Shown here: positions 10,974 through 24,300 of the stretch, piece by piece
How the letters are laid out: every line of letters begins with the position of its first letter
Position numbering within the stretch: the first letter of the stretch is position 1
Source: Eutreptiella sp. 'Long Island Sound 2002'
Lineage: Eukaryota; Euglenozoa; Euglenophyceae; Eutreptiales; Eutreptiaceae
Length of the DNA stretch: 64,000 bases
Direction of reading: 5' to 3'
Assembly: GCA_964036045.1 (NCBI GenBank)
Contig: OZ038380.1
Span: 169,170,535 to 169,234,534, forward strand
Program-made: the position numbers and the translations under genes
Notes under the pieces: model-generated
What the model was told of the DNA's origin: nothing
Seen by the model: the letters and a program-made list of their open reading frames with translations, nothing else
Databases searched by the model: none

Positions 10974-11084
10974 ATGCCTTTCATCGACAAGAAGAAGTCC
11001 ACCACCTTTCAGCTCCTTTACAAGAACTACGACGATGTCACCTACGAAGATGAGCGCACTCGCGGGACGTTGGCGCTCAAAAAA
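10974..11084 (+). CDS. LTV1: LTV1 exon 1 (start codon)
   Basis: Opens with ATG and encodes [18 protein letters not shown], which matches the LTV1 N-terminus (Lys-rich stretch, then Thr-Phe-Gln-Leu). The donor AAA|GTGGGT at 11085 leaves phase 0. Short upstream ATGs at 10841 and 10873 would lie in the 5' leader unless an intron ends at the pyrimidine-rich TTTTGTAG just before 10962, so the true 5' end is open. The ATG lies 35 bases after a 39-bp tandem duplication. Confidence 0.88.
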
Positions 11085-14000
11085 GTGGGTGGAAAAGTTG
11101 TGAGGCCGTCCCCTGATTTCGAAAGAGAGTGGGGCCTGGTGCCGGTATGGAGATGTAGGTGGAGAGGGCAAGCACCATCACCTGAAGCGATCGGGAGTGT
11201 CGATTGTTGTGCAATTACGCAGTGCAATTCGAGGGAAGGGTGCGAGGGATGGGAGACACAGAAGAGTGCGACAACGCAGGGACCAGGGCCCATAGATCCC
11301 GGCGATCGGAGCCCCCGAAAGATTGGGAGGAGGCCTGGTTGAGGCCGGCCTGGCACCACCGCTTCTTTTTTTGCGTCGAAAGGCAAATATGTCTTCGTTT
11401 GATGCTGGTTGATTCATACCGAATCTGTTCAGTTGCCCTGATGCACAGGGGGGGGGGGGCTTACATGTTGTGCTGGACCCTCCCCCCGGGAACCCCAACC
11501 CACACCAACTGTGACTGCAACAGAATCAGAAAGGCTATGCGCCCTCCAGGTACCGTATAAGCTATCCGACTGATGTCCATAGTGTACTACCGACTGTACA
11601 TAGCAATTTCAATGACATTCGAACCGTTGCAGTGGAATCATGATTGCGCCAACTGTGAACGACGGGGAGCCACCAACTTGGCAGCGGATCCCCCAAAATT
11701 GTTTTGGCCTCTGGGGACAGGGGCAGAGAATGTTTTTCATTTGATGTCTTTAAACCCGGGACATCTTCATTCCTCTCCATTCGGGGCGGGGGGGGGGGGC
11801 AAACAAGGCAGGGGTCATTAGCCATTTTTGATCCAAGGTGTCGCAGAAACCACCATACGGCCCCGCTGTCCCCCTGCCATGACACACAGCGCGCTCCCGC
11901 CCGTCAATGCATTCTGCATTTTCGCTGCATGCCGCTCTGTGTGAGGCCCAGGAGGTGGGAGGCCGAACCGCCACTTTGGGGACCCCGAGAAGGCAGGGGC
12001 TGCATCGCCGGACAGTTGATTGGTCTGCCCAGGGAAGCGGGGAAGGGGTGGGCGGGGCCGTGCGCACGAACACTGGACCCATGGTGCAGCAGCTGCCAGC
12101 CGTCAGCCCCACCGGGTAAGAGACCTTGGACTCCGATGCCTCTGGGAAAGGCTGAGGACCTGCACCCCGGAGACGACTAGACATGTGCCCCCACAGCCAC
12201 AGCTGCAGTGTCCCTGTCGTGCCATGCACCAACAACACAGGGCATGGGCCAATGCAGGGGGATGATTTCCCTCAGCGTTGGATTTCCTGGGACGTGGAGT
12301 GCCGTGTTCATTTGGCCTCTGTCTTCCACCGCTCGGCGGGTGCCTTTGCTGGTTCGTTGGAGCGTCTGCTGGAACGCCCTTCTGTTTTGCAGTTGTGGTG
12401 AATGGCAAAAGCAGATTTTGCCCGCGGGACTTGTGCGTGTTCAAAATGCTCAGAACGAAATGGGGAATTCAAAAATGCCGCCTGAACCCGAAAAAAGTTG
12501 ACCCCCCAAAACCTGGACCCCCTACCGCCTGAGAAAACAACACGTCGTTATCTCTCTGTCGGACAGTGTTGTTCGTTTTCTTGGCTTTCTGGGCTGTCGT
12601 AGACCCGAGGGAGAACAGGTTTCCGTGGGTTCCCGGTGGATTTGTACGTTGCACCAGGGACATGGCCCAAAGCGATGCGATGATCGAGGGGCTCGCGGCA
12701 CCTGACCACGGCACAAAGCGGGGTCACAGCTGGGAAAGGGGCCCGGCACGGCAGCCTAAGGAGGGGGGAGGGGGGATTCAGGCAGTGACCCTTCGCCCCC
12801 CCCCCCCCCCCGCGGAGCAATTTCCTTGCCGCCGTTCTTCGTGTTGGTTGTGGTATCGAGGTCGACGATCTTACAGGCGGCGGCTGTGCTGCTGCACTGG
12901 ACAGTGATTTGAACGTAATTTAGTGCGAGAGAGCGCTGTGTTTCCCCTCTCAGCCTGTACGCCCGGGTCTTGGACTTCATACGTGAAAGATCACCTGCAG
13001 GCCACGGCTTAGTGGCGACCGTGGCCCATACCGGGGGGTGGGGGGGGGGGTCAGAGGCCAAAAAAAGTTTGTGTACCTAAAATTGACCTCCAAATTCGGG
13101 CCCCTTTGATAAATTCTCATCTTTTTCCTGAGGGCGAATTTTCTGATGTGGGTGGGGAGGTGGGTCAGGCGGAGGTGCCCAGGCTGCCATTCCGCCCCTC
13201 CCGCCCCCACCAGCAACGGTAAGCCGTGGCCTGATCACCTGTGCCCAGGGTACCCATCCGTTTTCCCCTCCTCTTTTGGCGGATCTGCTTGCTTTGCCCT
13301 GCTGTGCTGCGCGTTTCATGACTCTGTCTGGACCTCCGAGCACGTTGTGTCCCGGCTGCACAGACCTACAACATGCTGGAGGCCGATGACACAGAGGACT
13401 GTATGGAGAGCGATGCCAACTGCATTTTCAAGGATGCGGACTGGAATGAGTTTGATCAGGACTGGATTACCGAGATGTGCCAGAAAGGAGATGACGAGGT
13501 CTGAGTGAGGGCAGGAACAGGGCCGAGTCGGGATGGCTCAGGGTTGGTTCTGGATGCAGATGTGCAAACGCCGGTGCACGGTGGTGCGCACGTACGTGTT
13601 CGTGTATTGGGAAATGCAACAGACTTGCCACTAGCATCTGCCAGCTCCGACATGATCGGATGGAGCAGGGTCCTACTGAGCCACACGCTGGACGCACCAC
13701 GTTCCTACTGAGTTCTGGTGGTGCAGGGGGTGGGTATTACCGAGTGGTCTTTGGTGCGGGGCCGATTGCTACTGAGAACCAGTTTCCCTGGCGGACGCTA
13801 GTGGCATGTCTGGAATGCAATGCATGTTTGTGTGCTCATGTGTGCGCGTGTAGACATGTGTGCGTGTCATGTGTTGTGTTTGTGTACGCATGCGCCCGTG
13901 TGCGCAACCGGCTCTGACCTGGTTGAACCCAATTATTCCATCCTCCTTTATGTGTTTACCAATCATCGTGCTTTTGGGCCAGCGTGTGTGTGTCTGCGTG

Positions 14001-15204
14001 TGTGTGTGTGTGTGTCTGCGTGTATTTGTGTCCCATGTGCTGTGGGGCTCTGGGTGTTTTACGACAGTGAGTGAGTGAGCGCGTGTGTATCGGCGTGTCA
14101 CTCAGAAAGGTGCCCAACCCATTTTTTTTTTTCAGTCCCCATGTGCCTGGGTGTCTCTCTGTGTGTGTGAACTTGCAAATTCTGGAGCTTGTGTGTGTGC
14201 GGGATTGTGTGTGTGCGCACACACGTCTGTCCGTGCAGGAACGCGCGCGCGCATGCACGTTTGCGCCGGTGTGGCGTGCATGTGTGTATTTCTGAGTTTG
14301 GATGTTGTTTTAAGAGCGCCTAGTCGACTTCACTGCCTGCATGGTGTTCTGCTCTGCTGTGTTGATTTCGGCGTGGCGAGAAGCGGGACGCTCTGCGAGT
14401 TGCTGCATTGTAATGCCTGCTGGTCCCCTGTCTTTTCACGCCTTGTGTGTGTGTGTGTGTGTTTGCCTCTGCACCTGACGAGATATCTGTGCACTCAGGC
14501 TGCGTGTTGCTTCTTCCTGTTTTGTTGCGTACAACATCTGTATTTGTGTGTGAGTGTGTGTGTTTGTGTGTCTGTGTTTCGCAATTGTGTGTTTGTGTGC
14601 CATGTGTTGTGGGATTTTGGGTCTTTTACGACAGTGTGTGTGTGAGTGTGTGTATGTGTGTGTGTGTGTATCGGCATGTCACTTAGAAAGGCGCCCAGCC
14701 CAGGGTTTTTCACTCCCCGCCTGAAGGAGAAGTCACATCGCAAAGCAGTCCGTCTACACAAGCTGTCACTTTGTCATTGTGTCATGTAACACCCTCAGAC
14801 GACTGCCTACACCCGTGACCAGGTCGTCCGTGGACGGGTTTTAAGAAGCTGTACCTTCAAAGCGCAATCTCTTACAACTTGTTCAATCATCAGAATGATG
14901 ACTAAAAGTGAAAATAGCACATTTCTTAAGACTAGGGGAACGCTAATTCTGCGGCGCCTGCGGCGCGCAATTTGGACAATTAGTCTGGAATAGGGGAAAA
15001 TTTTCCCTTACTTTTGAACGGGGAGTGGGAATCGCAACAACTTTGTCCGTTCTGAGTGTTGTGCCTCGCCATTGTGCCCGTCTGACCTACTTCCTACACC
15101 CAAAATCGAGGGAAACTGATGCGGTGCTAATGACCCCACAGCCACCGGATGAGAAGTCGGTGTCGGGTGACCGTTTTTCTGTGTGCTTGTGTGTGTGCTT
15201 TTGT

Positions 15205-15235
<31 letters not shown>

Positions 15236-15285
15236 GCTTTGTGTGTTTGTGGGCGCATGCGCGTGTGTGTTTTTTTGTAGGCGTA

Positions 15286-15320
<35 letters not shown>

Positions 15321-18300
15321 CTTTGTGTGTTTGTGGGCGCATGCGCGTGTGTGTTTTTTTGTAGGCGTATGTGTGTGTGTGTGTGAGCGGGGGCGGGCAA
15401 CCACCCCAGTTTTGTGGTCAGGGCCGGAGGTGACCACAAAACCAATGCGCCCCGACTGCTGGAAGTGTCCCCAGACCCGCAAAACGTTTCAGGGCAGAGG
15501 GAACCGCCGAACCAGCCCCCATTTGGTGATGAAGGGTGGGGGGGGAGCGCCAACTTCAGCCCCTGCGAAGCTGTTTGGAGTTGGGGGGGACCACCGAAGC
15601 GCCCCCGACCGTGTGATGCAGGATGCAGGGGGCATCAGCAACCCCTGGCGCGGTCAGCGAAGGCAAATGGGACCGCGATACCAAACCCATTGAACAAAAG
15701 GGGGTTGGAGGGTCCTTCCCCCCCCCCCCCCCCTCCTCCTCCTCCTGTGTGCATGTGTGCGTACCTGTGGCAACGCACAATGGTTTCATTGACCACTGCA
15801 ACATCACGACCGAATGCGACGATGAGGGCAATATTTTGGTCATCCCGATCGCCTGCCCCTCGATGCATTTTGGTCACACACTCCAGTTTGCCCCGTGTGC
15901 GTCTCACGGACGCACAGTGCGTGTGCTCGGGCAGTCCGGTGTTGGATATCGGTCCCCGCCCACTGCCTCGGTCTCCCACAGTCCACCGCTGTCTTGGACA
16001 TGACGCGCTACCCGACGCACGACGCAGTCAACACCCAATTGGAACGGGTGTTCAACAAAGAGATGGAGAACTTCGACATGGACTACGACCTCGAGCAGGA
16101 TGATGAGAGGTGTTTCTGGGGGGCTGTTTTGGCAGGCATCGGGTTGCTGTGCCGGCTGTGCGTTGAGCCAGCTCCCACCTGTCAAATCTCGCTCGCTGAG
16201 CGTTCGAAGGTTGGTGAAACCCTGGGCCACTAGGGATGGTTCTAACAGTGCCCGAATTATTTTGGTTGGGGTGTGGGATGGCTCTGAGGGGCCTGAGATG
16301 ACGAAACGATAGTTACAAAACTCCTTTGTCCCTCTTGTGGTAAATTTTGGCGCCAAAGCCGCCGAGTTTTTTTTTTCTAAGGGGCAACAAGTGGTCCAAA
16401 ATCTCGACAAAAAGTTTCTAAAAATGTCATGCGGCCCATCAAATTGATTAGCTGAATGTGCTAAACGCGAAGATGCATGTGGTGGGGACCAAAAAATCAC
16501 TTTTTTTTGAAGGGTCAAAAGTGGTGAACATTGGCCAAGGTTGGCCCACCTAATTTCATCGTTGTCATTTCATTCATTTCATTCGTTGTCACCCAGCATT
16601 GCAGGGTGTTGACAGCATGAAATGATACCCTTCATCATGATTTATCGCCACAAGGGTGCCCAACGCAATCCATGGCTATCAGACACGGGACACGAGGGTT
16701 GAACTTGAAAAAGTATGCAAACCGGGTGCTTTTCAAGGCTGATTTTGCGGTATTTTGGGCCCAAAAAGCGGTTGTTGAGCCCACAACTTGGGTGCAATAC
16801 CCACTAGGTGGTGATCAAGAGTGTTTTTTCATCATCTAAGTTGGTTCCAATGCAAATGGCCCCCTCCGAGGACATGCCCGGCACCCAAACTACCCCAAAA
16901 AGGGCATTTTCCGGCTTGTTTGGACAGATTTTGAAACCTAGGTCCGCCACTTGCAACACCCATTCCTGGCCGCCACAGTTGAGTTTCTTGCTCAAACTTT
17001 GTGGGTTGATACTTCATACCCATAGCTACCATCCACCACAATCTCGGCTGAATCCGAAGCCTCATGACGGAGATCTGATTTTTTCCCATTTTGCGCGTGC
17101 TTGCTTGCTGCTTGCTGCTGCTTGCTGCTGCCAAACCTGCTAGGTCCACCCGAGACACTAAAGAGGGTTATAAACCAAGACTGGTTCCACCAGCTCGGTG
17201 ACCCCAACCCTGACCCTAACACCAACCCTAGCTTTACCCCTAACCCTAACCCTCCCCCAGAAGCCCCCCTCCTACCCCCTTCAAGGGGGCCTCGGGCCAA
17301 CATTTAGTTGGGGAGGGGGGTCCGTGTCCAAAACCGAGGGTCCGCCCCCCCCGTGACTGGTCCACTCATCACTCATAGCCCCCAGAACTGGGCTCTGGAT
17401 GATGGGCAGCACCGACAATATTATTGATGGCACCGCTCCCCATGACACTTCCATGTTCCATTCCGCAGGATCCAGGGGCCCCTGCCCGTTGACGCCTACG
17501 AAGCCGCCCTGGATGAATGGATTTATGACACGCAAAAGGTGCGCAGGGTGCCTGCTGTGGTAGGAGTGTTTGTAGACCCTGTGCTCAAGCTTTTGCAGCC
17601 CAAGATTTGGGTCCAGGCCATTGCTCAGGCGTTTGCTTCCCCTGCCTCCCTCACCCCCACGGGTCCGGAGGCCTGGGTAGCTGGGTGGGCTAAGCCAGGG
17701 GCCCACTTCAGACTTGCCATTAGCGTCCGCCAAGACAGACACTAATCAGGCGAGGCTGGGCCCTACTGAGCCATGCTCTGGACGCAGCAGGCTCCTACTG
17801 AGTTCTGCATGTGAATGGGGCGGGTATTGTCGAGGAGTACATCGTATGGGGTTGATTCCTAACAAGATCCGGAATTCCCTGGCAGATCCTGGTGGCATGT
17901 CTTGAGCAGTTTGTTCAAGTTTGTTTGGGGTCGGAGTTTTGGGGGCGGGTTTTTAGGTCCAGTGCACCCAATCCAAACTTTGGCAACATTTCCTGCTTCA
18001 CCTCTTGGCAGGCTGCCTTTTGTCAGCGCACAACAAAGACCCTGGTGGGGGGTTAAAAAAAAGGCATGGCAGAAATTCTAAGAACATTGATTGTGTCCAG
18101 AGATTAGGGACACCGTTAATCGCCAAGTATTCAGGATTGTTGCATAATGAATCGCAGCAAGTCTGAGGATACATGAGTGTTTGCCTGTCAACCACCAGGG
18201 ATTCCAGCATTTAGATAAAAGGAAACCAGCCCAAAGAATGTGGCTCCGATTCGTACCAGCAACCATCGAGCACTGGAGTCGTGAAAACCATGTGACAGTA

Positions 18301-21300
18301 CGCAGCCTTGGATGAGACAACAGGGATTTTCAGAAATGGGATGCAGTGAATACCCCAGTTTTCAAGGCCACATTAAACAGCGGCATATTTCGGCGATTTA
18401 CATTTTCCCCCGGGCATTGTTTTTCAGCCGCGGTAACAGAAATGTACTTGTAGAGCCGCGGTGAGCCCTGCGGACCAGCGGTGTTGGCAGCATGCAAAGT
18501 CTCATGCACATCAGCGGGCGGACCCTCAGAGCAATTCGTGTGTCGTCCTGTGGAGGTGTGCTTCTGAGGAGGGATTGTCCCGCATGCGTCTCCCTTTTTT
18601 TTGGGGGGGGAACCCCCTCCCCCCCCGCCGATGTGGAGGTGTCTGCCTGGACGCACTGGGCCCATGGCGAGGGCCGTTGCCCTCCTCCGCGTGGACCCGA
18701 CACAAGAGCAGTGAAACAGGGACGGCCTGGGGGCTCTGTTGGAAGAGAACGGAGGGCAGGGAGGTGGCAAGCCCGGTAGAGCAAGGGCACGAGGGGGTGA
18801 GACGCCAATGGGCACCGCCGCCTGCGGAGGGAAAGGGGTCAAGGAAAGGGCAAGGGTACCGCATGACCGAGACACCGTGGAAACCCTGAGTGCGGGCGCG
18901 AATTGCACATGTTGTGCCGAGGGCCCCAAAGCTAGCAAGAGCAGACAGCAACCCACACAGGCGTCATGCCCCCCCCCCCCCCCAAACCCAGACTGGACTC
19001 GGAGGGTGCATCTGGATGCCCCTGGTCAACGGCACGGGCAACAGCCCCGTCTCCGGGACGGCCGACCCCCGGAGTAGTCAAACAGGACAAGTCATCCGGG
19101 GGCTCCGTTGACACGACCAAAACACGTTCGGGCCCACAGAGGGTCAGAATGAGCGGTGGCAAGAGGCCAATAGGCACCGCCAAAGGCAAACAACCAGATA
19201 CCAAGGCCTTTGTGCCAAACCCCCCCTCCCAAGACCACGGCGGCAGCAGCAGCACCCGTGAGCAAGGGGACCACTGCCCCACTCTCACCAACCAGAATGC
19301 GTTTCTCCACCGCCTGGGGACAGGTACCGGGTGCAGTGTCCTCTCCAACAAAGGGTGTGCGTTTGGAAGTCCCAAGTACCAAGTCCCAAGTCTTGGCTTG
19401 GCCTTCAAGGCGCTTCCCCGTGGTCACCAGAAGTAAATTGGAACGACCCCCGTGCTCTGGCCCCCGACGTACATAGCGTCCGCCCGCGCAGACGTGACCA
19501 CAAAGAGCCAGGTCCTACTCAGCGCAACGCTGGATGCAGCTGCTTCTTACCCAGTTCTGCCCGTCGCAGGAGCGGGTATCACTGAGTGGCACACGGCCTT
19601 CAAACTGGGGCGGGGGGGTCTGGGAAAAGGGCTCAATTGACACGACCATTAATCAGTTATTATCAACTCTGGTGCCGAAGTTTTTTGAGCATTAACAATG
19701 GTCAAAAATTTTTTCACCAAATATATGGCAAATGATGACTTTTCTGAACCCCCTCAATGCGCTGATTCCAAAAATTCCATTTTCATTTTTTTTGCCAATT
19801 TTTGGGTCCGGGTCAGCTCCGGGGCCCGGGGGGGGGTCAGTCTCGGTAGTCTTGGAGGTGCTGTCAATTGAGCCCCTTTTGTGTGGGGGTCTAGCCAGGG
19901 GGCTCTGTCAACCCCCCCAACCCCAAATTAAAAGCCCGCCTGCCCCCGCTTATTCCAGCTCTGGGCCAAATTTTGAGTCAAGTTTTTTTTGGGGTGGGTG
20001 GGTCTCAGAGCTAAAAGACCCCCCCCCCCCCGCCTTCTTATATACAAAGCCTGCAAAGCTTGTGAAACTCAGTGGCCCTGCGTGACGCGAGTGGTCGTCT
20101 GTCTTGTCCCGCCCCCCCCTCTTACTGCACACAGCTGGACATTCTTGACAAATATGACGGAAAGGATCGGGAAATCGGCGCCAAGATGCAGTCGACCGTC
20201 AAGTTCAGACTACCGGAAGTGGTGAAGGAGCACATTTTCCACTCGGACGAGAAGGTCTGCGGCCCGTGCCAAGGCTGGTGCCCGTCCCCATTCGGCTTCC
20301 CTCACTTCACCTACACACCCCGTTCCGCTGGGTAAAGTGAGGGCCGCGGAATGGGGTGTATGGGTAAAGTGAGGGTGTGCGCTGTGGCGCGCCGCTGCGT
20401 GCTCTACTTGTGCGCTTGCGGCAGGGCACCCAACCGTCGCATGCGCTCGCAAACATTGAAGCGTGTCCGCCACAAACCGGATGTTGTGCCGACACACCCT
20501 TGTGCACGATCATTGAGGGTTGTCGAAGGTGCTGCAGCGTTGTATGGGGATGGGGGGGGGGTTGGGAGGGGGGAGTTTCGCGGGGACACTTTCGCCGTTA
20601 AGCAAAGTGGCGCAGTTCCCCACCGCCTCCGGCGAAATTTTTGCGGCGTGTGACCCGCAACTTCACTGCGAGTTCGGATGCGGGTGAGCACTGTGAATTC
20701 AGACGTGTTAAGTGGTGTACCGGGCGGAGGGAAGGGACAAGGATGTGGTTGTTTGCAACGTGCGGTGGTTGCGTGACTGGGATGCATTGGAAATAAGAGG
20801 GACCATCCAGAGCCCACCGCAAGCTTCGGGATTCCGGGGGGTGGCGAATTCCCCCCCCCCCCCTTCCGAAACGATCCCCATCGAAATTGTCCCCAGGCAC
20901 CCCCCCGCCCCCCATGGCCTTGTGTGACATTCACGTTGCTGGTTGTGGTGAGCACCTCCCCAGCCTGGGGTCTTCGTGATGACCGCATACCGGGGCACTG
21001 ATGGGGGGGGGAGGCCGGCACAAGGCCTTGGTGGTTGGCTCTGTTAGCCTGTGGCGGCGCCTATTGGCCTCTCGCCCTTGAACCTTCTGCTATGACAAGC
21101 AGGCATCCGTACTACTGCGGGCATCCGCACTACCGCGGGCATCCCCCTGCCTGGGGGGGCATCCAGAATGCGACTTCAGCCCAGGGCGTCCTCCGCTGAC
21201 GGCCTGATCCCCCCACACGCTCATGCCACCCCCCCCCCCCCCCAGAGCCAACCCCCAAGGCCTTGTGCCAACCCCCCCCCCCCTGTAGAGGTTTGCATCG

Positions 21301-24300
21301 GGTTGTCGAGGTATGATGACTGTTATTGAGGGTTGTTGAGGATTGTGGAGGGCTGTTGAGGGCCATCGAGGGATGTGGACGGTTGTGGAGGGATCCAAAG
21401 TGCGGCCTCGGCCCAAACATGACTGCCATGAGGTGTGTGGGGGGGCTGCCAGCCCCCCCAACGAAGTTGTCCCAGAGCCACCCCATGGGAGACCCCCCCC
21501 CCCTTTTCCGACTACCCCTTCCCCCCTTGTTTGAGGGGGCCGTGTGACCTCCCAGCTCTTCCGGTGAGTTGCACTCCAGCTCATCCAGCGCTGCCCGGGA
21601 CTCTGATGCAGACGATGGGTGCCCTGCCGTTGTCTTGATGTCGCAAAGGGTGGGCGCTACCACCGACAAAGCGCCGGAAACCATCAGGGCCCAATGTGTC
21701 CAAGAACCCAGGAATCACCCCCTAAGCCACTTCCACTGACAGAAGACGGGGGGGGGGAGGGGGCTGGAAAAAGCCCCCCCCCCCCTTCGGGAAGTATTAG
21801 AATGGCCGTACACCGTAGGAGGAGGGGGGGTACCTCCCCCCCCTGGACCCCCCCCCTCTAGACCAAAGGGACCATCGTGGGAAACAAAAACGAAACTTGC
21901 CATTGGGAATATCTTGCCGGGCCATTTTGGGTACACAAACTTTTGCGTCCCAGACCCCCCCTGCCCCCCTTCTAGTACTCCCCCCCCCCCCCGCCCCGGA
22001 GTAGTCAAACAGGACAAGTCATCCGGGGGCTCCGTTGGCACAACCAAAACACGTTCAGGCCCACAGAGGGTCAGAATGAGCAGTGGCGAGAGGCCAATAG
22101 GCGCCGCCAAAGGCAAACAACCAGATACCGAGGCCTTGTGCCACCCCCCCCCCCCCGCTCAATTGCCCCCCCCCCCGCCTTGTTGAGGGTTGTTGAGAGG
22201 GGTATCCAAGAAAATGGATTTGGGGAAGTGGGAAGCATCAAAGCCACGTCCTGCAATGGCCTTCCACCAACAACCCCCAACCCTCAGCGCTCAACCCTCA
22301 ACGACCCTCAACAGTACACCCCTCCAACGCCCCCTATCTCTCGCACGTCGGCCGCCTCTGAGACCGCAAGCCGAGCCGCAGTCCCCGCAGTCGCTGACAC
22401 TGTCTGCACGTGCCCTGTGCCCTGTGCCTCAGGGGGTGTACCTCACGGTGCTGCAGAGCAAGCGCGCCCAGAGTCCGTTCGTGCACTACCACGCGGAGAA
22501 GAAGGACGCGATCAAAACCAACATTCAGGTGTTCGTGGGCCTGTGGCGTGTGCAGTGATCTGGCGGTTGATGGCCGGTACGGAGGCGCACGAGGAGCAGG
22601 TCATGTTTTAGTGGACGGGATTTTGTTTCGGTTAAAAAACGTGGATGGTAACCGACGTCGGTTGGCGGGTAACCGACGGCGGTTGGCGGGTACCCGGCGG
22701 CGATTGGAGGGTAATTGACGGTGGCTGGCGGGTAACCATCCGGACATATGGGTTGCCTCAGACTTAAAAAAAAAAATTGCGGGTGAAACAGCAGTCGTCA
22801 AAATGAGCAAAACTGGGGATGTCGGGACATGCGGGTTGCATCAGACTAAAGATAGAAAAGTCCTGGTGGACCCGCAATGGCCATAACAATGTGCAGATTT
22901 GGCTGACCACCGGACACTCCAGCACTTTTTTTTTTATTCAAAAGCGTCCTGATGGGGGGCCCAGTGGGGCCAACGTAGTGAGTGATGGCCCACGAGGGGC
23001 GGTGGAGGGAGCGGGCGCTTTGCACGTCGCCCCTCTCCCCCACGCCCCTTGACCTCAGTGCTGGCTTTGCCTTAAGGGCCTTGCCGGAGCTGTCGGGACC
23101 GAAGGGCCACGGCGATTCCCCAGCGCTCCGTTGGGTCGAGGGTGATGAGGAGGGGTGGGGGGGGGGATCAAAAGAGACTGCGAGAGAGGGGGCAGGGCGC
23201 CTGTTGGGGTACTGGCAGCCGGAGGGGGGGGGGTCCATTGATGATGAGCTTTCTTTCAACCCCTGCCCCCCGTGATGACCGCATACCGGGCACTGATCAG
23301 GCCGTCAGGGGAGGACGCCATGGGCAGAAGTTGCATTCTGGATGCCCCCCCCCCCCACGCAGGTGGATGCCCGTGGCAGTGCGGATGCCCGCAGTAGTAC
23401 GGATGCCTGCTTGTCACAGCAGAAGGTTCAAAGGCGAGAGGCCAATAGGCGCCGCCACAGGGTAACAGAGCCAACCACCAAGGCCTTGTGCCAAAGCCCC
23501 CCCCCCCCTCCCAACGGGAATCCCCGATGACCCGTTTGGCCCCGTACAGTGGCCCGTACAGTGGCCCGTACAGTGGGTTCTCTAAACCGGCACACAGACA
23601 CGGGCAATACCAGGCACCCGTTGGTCTCTCTGTCCTGCCTTCCCGTGTGTTCTGGACCGGACCGTGCCTTGCGATGCAGTGGGCCCTTGTGTAGCGCTGC
23701 ATTCCGTGCCTCCGGGGACGTTGCCAAGCGGCTGCAATGGCCGGATGCAACGATTTGTGGCGCCCCGTTGTTGTTTCGTGTTTGTGATTGTGTCCAATGC
23801 GTGCCACCTTTGCCCCAGGGCTGAGGTGCTGAGGGTTTTTTTGTTTTAACCGAAAACGGTCCACCCCGTACAATGGCCTGTGCAGTGGACAAAAATTGCC
23901 CCGCACGGGGGGGGGGGGGGCGTTGGGGGAGTGGACGAGGCTGGACGCCACATCCCGCTGCCGGCACTCCTGTGGTGCTCTGAGTGGCGCGGGAGGGTGG
24001 AGGCGGTGATGCCTACACCTCCGTTTGGGGGGTTGACCGCCGTGGTTCTGTCACTCCGGTTCTGTAGCGGAGGGGGCGGTGAGCCATGAAGGGGAAACGT
24101 GGGTCTGTGAGACGGATTTCGCCGTTCCGAGCACCGAACACAGGGGGTTTCACGCAAGTGATCTCGGCGTGGGTGGTGGTGGTGTCGGATTCAAAGTTCC
24201 GCTGACGAACCGAAGGTCGTGGGTTCGAATCCTGAAACGTCAAGCACCGGACTCAGGGGCGACCGGTGGTACAGTTCTCGCCAGCCCCACAGAGTTTGCA

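Noticed and set aside
15008-15693. Frames of 180-220 codons through the GT tract (Cys-Val or His-Thr repeats)
   Set aside because: Pure microsatellite translation with no start, splice or homology support.
15745-15895. Possible extra LTV1 exon (frame with HNGFIDHC and [13 protein letters not shown])
   Set aside because: The composition looks coding-like, but no AG acceptor follows the pyrimidine tract at a usable place, and exons 2 and 3 already join in phase.
24150-24245. tRNA gene ending GGTCGTGGGTTCGAATCC
   Set aside because: A B-box-like T-arm is present, but the anticodon stem has a mismatch with an 8-base loop and no acceptor stem can be formed with upstream sequence.
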